NCBI GenBank assembly: GCA_947623975.1
Contig: CANQHY010000052.1
Coordinates: 1-8,057 of the forward strand
Direction of reading: 5' to 3'
Length of the DNA: 8,057 bases
Origin: an uncultured Bacilli bacterium
GTDB taxonomy: Bacteria > Bacillota_I > Bacilli_A > RF39 > UBA660
In this document: piece after piece, positions 1-4,046 of the stretch
Position numbering within the stretch: position 1 is the first letter of the stretch
Layout of the letters: every line of letters starts with the position of its first letter
Translations under genes and position numbers: made by a program
Notes under the pieces: generated by a model
What the model was told of the DNA's origin: nothing
Database searches by the model: none
The model's input: only the letters and a program-made list of their open reading frames with translations

Positions 1-758
1 TCCTCCTATTACTTTTGAATTTGATTTTGCTGTTACTACACCACTACTATTTCTTACCTCTATTTCCATGTAATCAAAATTCTCATCTATTGCTCTTATC
101 GTCACTGTCGTGTATTCTCCGTAACATCCTGCCTCCGGACTAAATGTTACTACCGGTGGATCTGCATCAGCTACTTTAAAGTTAAATTTTATCTCAAACA
201 TTCCCGATGTATTATCAGGTAGCTTTTGTAAATCGTCTTTATATGATATTTCGATCGTAAATGATTTATTTTCTTCTGCTCTTATTATATCAGTAGGATT
301 TCCTACCTCTATTCCTTTTATCTCATATTTCATATCGGTATTAGTGTTTTGTAACTCTTCAATACTTTCTATATAATGATCAATATCTGTTCTATTTTGA
401 ACTGTTATTTGATATATAACTTTCGATGTTAATTCCGGTAATGTTGTATACACTCTTATTCCCTCGATATAAAACTCCGGCTCATACGTTTCATAGCCAG
501 TACTACTGTTACCCAAAGTAACATCCGTTATTCTTACATCTTTCTTTACTCTTATATTAGCTTCACCACTTATAAGTAAGTTACTAGCTAGTGATCCATA
601 GCCCATACTTACAAAACAAACTGCTATAAACATAGACGCCAAAAAGACACCAGTTCTATTATCTAGCATCCTTTTTACTCTTTCTTTTATAGAGAGTCTT
701 ACTCTTTTATGAGAGCCCCCCCCCCGGTCGAATATTTGTTTGTATTAATTCTTCTCAT
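1..758 (-). CDS. Phase-variable secreted/surface protein, 5' part, out of frame at poly-G (runs off left edge)
   Basis: Not a recognised named gene. The ATG at 758 has a good Shine-Dalgarno site and promoter, but with 10 G at 716-725 the frame reaches TAA (701-699) after 19 codons. Removing two G or adding one joins it to a frame open from about 715 to base 1. That joined protein has a basic N-terminus (Gly run 12-15, then many Lys/Arg), a hydrophobic segment at about 37-58 (GVFLASMFIAVCFVSMGYGS), then the motif NLLISGEANIRVKK. This resembles SipW-type signal regions of Bacillota surface proteins. A strand-rich extracellular part follows, and near residues 205-253 an Ig-like repeat beginning DPPVVTFSP. 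About 253 residues are visible; the C-terminus, and any anchor, is outside the window. An alternative start is the ATG at 669-667, past the tract, with only a weak GAAAGAG site; it would give a conventional short signal-peptide n-region. The open frame and membrane segment are seen directly; the surface role is inferred. Confidence 0.75.
716..725 (-). repeat. Homopolymeric G10 tract (C10 on + strand) inside coding frame
   Basis: Ten consecutive C on the plus strand read as G10 between codon 11 (ACC, Thr) and CTCTCATAAAAG of the minus-strand gene. A pure G/C run this long in such AT-rich DNA is very unlikely by chance. Tract length sets the frame: 8 or 11 G gives the long open frame, 10 G stops at codon 20, and 9 G stops at a TAA directly after CTC TCA. 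The tract encodes only a glycine run, so length changes of three would be tolerated. This is the usual form of a slipped-strand mispairing switch; a homopolymer miscall is the main alternative. Confidence 0.85.
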
Positions 759-768
759 AAGAAATCAA

Positions 769-776
769 CTCCCTTT
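769..776 (-). promoter_or_regulatory. Ribosome binding site AAAGGGAG for the surface-protein start at 758
   Basis: AAAGGGAG on the minus strand lies 10 bases before the ATG at 758. It is much stronger than anything before the internal ATG at 669. It supports translation starting upstream of the G tract, so that the tract is read by ribosomes. Confidence 0.7.
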
Positions 777-793
777 AGTTTTCTTATACCTAA

Positions 794-822
794 ATATTAA
801 CATGATTAACCAATTTATTCAA
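794..822 (-). promoter_or_regulatory. Sigma-A type promoter of the surface-protein gene
   Basis: On the minus strand TTGAAT (822-817) and TAATAT (799-794) are separated by exactly 17 bases. The predicted start of transcription is near 787, giving a leader of about 30 bases before the ATG at 758 that contains the ribosome binding site. Position and spacing fit a vegetative promoter, and they support 758 rather than 669 as the intended start. Confidence 0.6.
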
Positions 823-849
823 GGTCTATTTTTCTACATTATTTACCTA

Positions 850-855
850 TATAAT
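850..855 (+). promoter_or_regulatory. Possible -10 box of the yigZ-family gene
   Basis: A perfect TATAAT lies 16 bases before the ATG at 872, but I see no good -35 hexamer 16-18 bases upstream (TATTTT at 827-832 is poor). If used, transcription would start almost at the Shine-Dalgarno site, giving a very short leader. The box is flanked by TTACC at 843-847 and 855-859. Confidence 0.35.
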
Positions 856-861
856 TACCTT

Positions 862-867
862 GGTGAT
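862..867 (+). promoter_or_regulatory. Ribosome binding site GGTGAT deciding the 872 start
   Basis: GGTGAT is complementary to the 16S 3' end and lies four bases before the ATG at 872. The TTG at 860 and the GTG at 863 overlap it and have no site of their own, so they are not the start. Confidence 0.65.
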
Positions 868-871
868 TCAA

Positions 872-1444
872 ATGAAAACTGTTAAAAATTCCATTGAAAA
901 TACTTTAACAATTAACAAATCTGTCTTTATTGCTTCCATAATTAATGTTAAAAATAAAGAAGAAGCTATGCTAGAAATCGATAAAATCAAAACTAAATAT
1001 AAAGATGCTAGTCATTACTGTTACGCTTATATAATAGATGATATAAAAAAATCAAGTGACGATAAAGAACCAGGTGGCACTGCTGGTATCGTCATAATGG
1101 ACGTATTAGATAAATTTGAATTAAACTATGTGATATGTATTGTTACTAGATATTTTGGTGGTATTAAACTTGGTGCTGGAGGATTAGTAAGAGCTTATCG
1201 AAAAGCTGTTATAGATGTAATAAATTCCAACAAAGAAAAAATCGTACCCATTATCGATGGCTACAAAATCTTAATAAAAGTTCCCTACTCTAGTCAAAAA
1301 GATTTAGAACGTCTAATTAATGGTACATACACCAAAGAATACGACAATTTAGTAACATATTTTATTGAATGTGATAAAGCTACTAAAGAAAGAATTTCTT
1401 TAACCTACGATATACTCGAAGAAAAAGAAATTAAAATATATTAA
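872..1444 (+). CDS. yigZ: YigZ/IMPACT (UPF0029) family protein, 190 aa
   Basis: Conserved YigZ/YvyE-type protein related to the N-terminal domain of eukaryotic IMPACT; the bacterial function is not firmly established, though links to translation or nucleic-acid binding are proposed. The IMPACT domain spans about residues 10-115: ASHYCYAYIIDD (46-57), the DDKEPGGTAG stretch (63-72) and the family signature RYFGGIKLGAGGLVRAY (93-109). Residues from about 130 to 190 match the small ferredoxin-like C-terminal domain (DUF1949-type), so the length is normal for the bacterial family. The ATG at 872 is chosen because GGTGAT at 862-867 is its ribosome binding site; a longer reading from TTG 860 would place that site inside the gene. 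It is transcribed alone, divergent from the surface gene, and followed by the TA operon. The family call is firm; the cellular role is not. Confidence 0.92.
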   Translation: MKTVKNSIENTLTINKSVFIASIINVKNKEEAMLEIDKIKTKYKDASHYCYAYIIDDIKKSSDDKEPGGTAGIVIMDVLDKFELNYVICIVTRYFGGIKLGAGGLVRAYRKAVIDVINSNKEKIVPIIDGYKILIKVPYSSQKDLERLINGTYTKEYDNLVTYFIECDKATKERISLTYDILEEKEIKIY

Positions 1445-1453
1445 AAATTAGTA

Positions 1454-1482
1454 TTGTAATTATTTTACAAAAATGGTAAATT
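1454..1482 (+). promoter_or_regulatory. Probable promoter of the toxin-antitoxin operon
   Basis: TTGTAA (1454-1459) and TAAATT (1477-1482) are 17 bases apart, each matching four of six consensus positions. The -10 overlaps the first GGTAA half-site and the start of transcription would fall within the palindrome, so a bound repressor would block it. The hexamers are imperfect in very AT-rich DNA, so confidence is moderate. Confidence 0.4.
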
Positions 1483-1502
1483 ATTATTACCTTTTAGGTA
1501 AT
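1475..1502 (+). promoter_or_regulatory. Palindromic operator-like repeats before the TA operon
   Basis: Three alternating half-sites are visible: GGTAA (1475-1479), TTACC (1487-1491) and GGTAA (1497-1501), at 12- and 10-base steps, close to one helical turn each. The last two form a perfect 7-base inverted repeat, ATTACCT-TTT-AGGTAAT (1486-1502). They lie just after the yigZ stop and before the toxin start. HigA-type antitoxins commonly repress their own operon from such sites. The hairpin could instead be a weak yigZ terminator, but it has only four T after it. Confidence 0.45.
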
Positions 1503-1511
1503 TTTAAAAAA

Positions 1512-1517
1512 GAGGGG
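1512..1517 (+). promoter_or_regulatory. Ribosome binding site GAGGGG for the TTG start of the toxin
   Basis: GAGGGG lies seven bases before TTG 1525. There is no ATG near this position in the frame, and the N-terminal residues that follow fit the family, so the unusual TTG start is well supported. Confidence 0.6.
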
Positions 1518-1524
1518 TAGTTAT

Positions 1525-1872
1525 TTGCAACTAGAAATACAAGATTCTAAGGTTAGAAAAACTGTTGAAAACGCTGATAAATTAATTAAAAAAGTGGGAT
1601 TAGATCTAGCAAGAATGATAAAGCAAAGATTTAATGAAATGAAAGCTTCATCAAATTTTAAAGAATATTTAGATTATGGTATAGGTAAACCTCACCCGCT
1701 TTCGGGTAATTTAAATAACTTATTTGGAATACATTTAAATAAGAATTACAGATTAATAGTAGAACCATTATCAGAGAAACTAGACGATAATAGTTTAAAA
1801 GAATGTAAAAGGGTAAATATAAAAGGAGTGGTGGAATATCATGATGGAAAAAAAGAATGGATTATCCCTTGA
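1525..1872 (+). CDS. higB: HigB/RelE-like type II toxin, 115 aa
   Basis: Predicted ribosome-dependent mRNA interferase-like toxin of the RelE/HigB fold, of the kind often annotated as plasmid maintenance killer or killer suppression protein. Visible are an N-terminal helical region (about 8-45, LDLARMIKQRF), the family-typical HPLSGNLNNLFGIHL (57-71), NYRLIVEP (74-81) with Arg76 as a likely functional basic residue, and a C-terminal strand ending VVEYHDGKKEWIIP (102-115). Length is normal for the family. It starts with TTG behind GAGGGG, which may keep expression low. Its 3' end overlaps the antitoxin by 32 bases, so the two are likely translationally coupled, toxin first as in higBA systems. 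The stop is TGA, evidence for the standard code. Toxicity and RNA cleavage are inferred from the family and from the partner gene. Confidence 0.82.
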   Translation: MQLEIQDSKVRKTVENADKLIKKVGLDLARMIKQRFNEMKASSNFKEYLDYGIGKPHPLSGNLNNLFGIHLNKNYRLIVEPLSEKLDDNSLKECKRVNIKGVVEYHDGKKEWIIP

Positions 1873-2932
1873 TTTGATAATACACCCTGGAGAAACAATT
1901 AAAGAATTATTAGAAGAAAATAGAATGACTCAAGAAGAATTAGCTATTCGAACAGGTTATTCTGCTAAACATGTTAGTGAAATAATAAGTGGTAAAAAAA
2001 ATATATCTTCTAAATTTGCAAATTCATTAGAATATGTTTTTGGAATTCCAACAGAATTTTGGATTAATTTGCAAGGTAATTATGATAAAGAAATATTAGA
2101 ATTAGAAAAAATCAATAATATAAAAGCTGAAGAATTCGAAATATTGAATGAATTAAAAGATGTTGTTAAATATTGTGAATCTAATAAAATAATAGAAGCT
2201 GGATTAAATAAATCGTTAACTCTTTTAAATATGAGGAAATTTTTAAAGATTAATAATTTGTTGTCTATACCCAATCTACCTCTTCAACAAGTATCATTTA
2301 GGGGATCTAAAAAAATAAAAGTTAATATTAATGTCTTATATGCATGGAAAAGAATATGTGAATATTTAACCGAAAAAATAAACGTTAAAAATGAGTTTAA
2401 TAAGCAGCTGTTAAAAGAAAAATGCTTAGAAATTAAAAAAACTATGTTTCTTGAAGCAAATGATATGATTTCAGAACTAAAAAGGATTTTTTTAGACTGT
2501 GGAATAGTTTTCGATGTTGTACATAACTTTGCTGGAGCTCCTGTTCAAGGATATATTCAAAAAAGAAAAGATAAGATTTTGCTTTGTATGACAATTCGTC
2601 AATCCTTCTCTGATATTTTTTGGTTTACATTATTTCATGAAATTGGCCATCTAATAAATGATGATTTTAGTGATCAATATATAGACTACTATTTTGTAGA
2701 AAGCAAGGTTGAAAAAAGAGCTGATGATTTTGCTAGAAATGAACTGATAAATGATGAAGATTATAAAAAATTCATAGAAAATGGAAAATATGATATTTCT
2801 ACCATTAAAGAATTTGCTAAAAAGCAGTCTGTAAAACCAGGAATTGTTATTGGAAGAATACAAAGAGAAATTAACGATTATACTTTTATGACACAATATA
2901 AAGATAGATATATATGGGTTAATAATGTATAA
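1841..2932 (+). CDS. higA: HigA-type antitoxin: XRE HTH fused to ImmA/IrrE zinc peptidase, 363 aa
   Basis: Antitoxin and autorepressor partner of the upstream HigB-like toxin. Residues about 16-82 form a HigA-style helix-turn-helix (HPGETIKELL, then MTQEELAIRTGYSAKHVSEI, and the typical FGIPTEFWINLQ). Residues about 90-215 are a helical linker. Residues about 215-345 are an ImmA/IrrE-like metallopeptidase with intact HEIGH (266-270) and the downstream glutamate in EKRADDFA (Glu291), the expected zinc ligands. Canonical HigA is about 100 aa; this long fused form is a known variant in Bacillota. The ATG at 1841 follows overlapping AAGGAG/GGTGG sites (1823-1834) inside the toxin gene; ATG 1844 is also possible. 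The peptidase may cleave the antitoxin or another repressor under stress, as ImmA and IrrE do, but no target is visible here. The operon ends at the terminator at 2945. A mobile-type module beside housekeeping genes suggests acquisition by transfer. Confidence 0.88.
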   Translation: MMEKKNGLSLDLIIHPGETIKELLEENRMTQEELAIRTGYSAKHVSEIISGKKNISSKFANSLEYVFGIPTEFWINLQGNYDKEILELEKINNIKAEEFEILNELKDVVKYCESNKIIEAGLNKSLTLLNMRKFLKINNLLSIPNLPLQQVSFRGSKKIKVNINVLYAWKRICEYLTEKINVKNEFNKQLLKEKCLEIKKTMFLEANDMISELKRIFLDCGIVFDVVHNFAGAPVQGYIQKRKDKILLCMTIRQSFSDIFWFTLFHEIGHLINDDFSDQYIDYYFVESKVEKRADDFARNELINDEDYKKFIENGKYDISTIKEFAKKQSVKPGIVIGRIQREINDYTFMTQYKDRYIWVNNV

Positions 2933-2944
2933 ATAAATATTTCT

Positions 2945-2980
2945 ATAAAATAAAAAGAGCTCCTGCTCTTTTTATTTTAT
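2945..2980. terminator. Bidirectional rho-independent terminator between the TA operon and trx
   Basis: A perfect 16-base inverted repeat (2945-2960 with 2965-2980), loop TCCT, has the GAGC/GCTC core next to the loop and A/T-rich arms that provide U runs in both directions. It closes the plus-strand TA operon and the minus-strand cvpA-trx transcript. The thioredoxin stop codon (2972-2974) lies inside the stem. Confidence 0.85.
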
Positions 2981-3271
2981 CCACTCTTCTATTTCGTCCT
3001 TATTCATAAAACCAATATGAGTTTTTTCTACTTTATTATTGTTATATAAAAGTAAATGTGGAATAGACATAACTCCATATTTTTGAGCTAAAAGTGGATG
3101 TTCGTCAACATTTATTTTAACGATATTCAAATTAGCATCTTCCGAATCCAACTCTTCTATCTGTTCTGCCAACATATTACAAGGTCCACACCAATCAGCA
3201 TAAAAATCTACTATAACTTTTTTATCGTTAATTAAATCGTCAAAATTTTCTTTTTTTAAATAAGTTATCAT
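2972..3271 (-). CDS. trxA: Thioredoxin, 99 aa
   Basis: Small cytoplasmic thiol-disulfide oxidoreductase that reduces protein disulfides, kept reduced by thioredoxin reductase (not in the window). The classic active site WCGPC is at 27-31 (Cys28, Cys31), preceded by VDFYAD. The cis-proline loop is SIPH (Pro71), and the final GFMNKDEIEEWIK matches the thioredoxin C-terminal helix. At 99 residues it is slightly shorter than the typical 103-108, with nothing essential missing. The start follows AGGAG with a six-base gap; that site overlaps the TAG stop of cvpA nine bases upstream, so the two genes are almost certainly cotranscribed and perhaps coupled. The genome may carry other thioredoxins, so the exact symbol is less certain than the family. 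Confidence 0.95.
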   Translation of the reverse strand: MITYLKKENFDDLINDKKVIVDFYADWCGPCNMLAEQIEELDSEDANLNIVKINVDEHPLLAQKYGVMSIPHLLLYNNNKVEKTHIGFMNKDEIEEWIK

Positions 3272-3280
3272 TTTAATCTC

Positions 3281-3991
3281 CTATCTATATTTATTTAATA
3301 TTTCTTCTGCACCATCTATTTTTAATTTACCAGAGTTTATTAATTTTTCAGCATAATCTATTTTAATAACACCATACTTAAGCATTATATCTAACGAATC
3401 TCTATTAAATTCATCTTTCATAGAATTGCTACTAAATTCATCTCTTAAATCCATTATTTCATTTATTGCTTGGGATGTATCACCTACCATATTACCAATT
3501 AATGGAGTTGATTCTAACATATATTTTTTTAGTTTCGATTCATGAATTAAATCAAGTCCAAAGACTGGTAAGGATAAAAAGATTAATGCTACTGTAGCAA
3601 TTATCTCTCCTTCGATTAAGCCTGTTATGAATCCCAATATTTTCGAAGGTATTCCAAGTACTACTGTATATTTAAGAATTTTTTCGATAAAGCCCGAGAT
3701 TCTTACAACAATCTGATATACTAACATTAACAAAGCAAATACAATGATGAACGCTATTAGTTGATATATTACTACATTGACGATAGTAACATCTTTAAAA
3801 TCTCCCCAGAAATTAAAGAACGGAAGATTAAGACTCAACCACTCAGCAATAGGGTTTTTAAGGGCAAACGATAAAGTAAACACTAATACAATACCTACTG
3901 CTGATACTACCGTTTTTATAAAACCATTGTGAAATCCTGTTACCCCTATTAGCAAAACAAATAAAATAATTAAAACATCTATTATATTCAT
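3281..3991 (-). CDS. cvpA: CvpA-family integral membrane protein, 236 aa
   Basis: Inner-membrane protein of the CvpA (colicin V production) family; in Gram-positive bacteria its precise role is unknown, with links to envelope stress and septum-associated gene clusters. Four hydrophobic stretches are visible at about 3-20, 27-45, 68-97 and 118-146. The family's glycine pattern is present (GFHNGFIKTV at 19-28, ILGFITGLIEGEI at 118-130), as is the TPLIGNM-type motif after the last membrane segment (162-168). Residues from about 150 on are a hydrophilic, probably cytoplasmic tail that is longer than in the shortest family members. The start has AGGAG (4003-3999) seven bases upstream. It lies 55 bases after mutS and nine before trx, and its own promoter sits in the mutS gap. 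In Bacillus the homologue (YshB) lies near mutS2 and trxA, so the association with repair and redox genes recurs. Confidence 0.87.
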   Translation of the reverse strand: MNIIDVLIILFVLLIGVTGFHNGFIKTVVSAVGIVLVFTLSFALKNPIAEWLSLNLPFFNFWGDFKDVTIVNVVIYQLIAFIIVFALLMLVYQIVVRISGFIEKILKYTVVLGIPSKILGFITGLIEGEIIATVALIFLSLPVFGLDLIHESKLKKYMLESTPLIGNMVGDTSQAINEIMDLRDEFSSNSMKDEFNRDSLDIMLKYGVIKIDYAEKLINSGKLKIDGAEEILNKYR

Positions 3992-4014
3992 ACCTCTACT
4001 CCTATCATAATTCT

Positions 4015-4043
4015 ATTATACAAATACATTTTTTATTAGTCAA
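4015..4043 (-). promoter_or_regulatory. Near-consensus promoter for cvpA-trx, directly after mutS
   Basis: On the minus strand TTGACT (4043-4038) and TATAAT (4020-4015) are spaced by exactly 17 bases, 11 of 12 consensus positions. The -35 box begins three bases after the mutS TAG stop (4049-4047). Transcription should start near 4008, just ahead of the cvpA ribosome binding site. No terminator separates mutS from it, so read-through from mutS is also likely. Confidence 0.7.
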
Positions 4044-4046
4044 ATT

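Noticed and set aside
860..871. TTG 860 as the start of the yigZ-family gene
   Set aside because: It would place the GGTGAT ribosome binding site inside the coding region and adds four residues not typical of the family.
1486..1506. Hairpin after yigZ as a true terminator
   Set aside because: The stem is AT-rich and followed by only four T; its position over the TA promoter fits an operator better.
1870..1902. TGA read as Trp (Mollicute code) extending the toxin
   Set aside because: The family-typical C-terminus ends at this TGA, and conserved Trp residues throughout the window (for example the thioredoxin WCGPC) use TGG.
2080..2274. Minus-strand open frame of 64 codons inside the antitoxin gene
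   Set aside because: Shadow of the HTH-peptidase gene; low-complexity Phe/Asn/Ser/Ile/Leu composition, no ribosome binding site and no family features.
2651..2896. Minus-strand open frame of 81 codons opposite the peptidase domain
   Set aside because: Phe/Ile/Tyr-rich product of AT-rich antisense DNA; the plus strand carries the conserved HEIGH domain.
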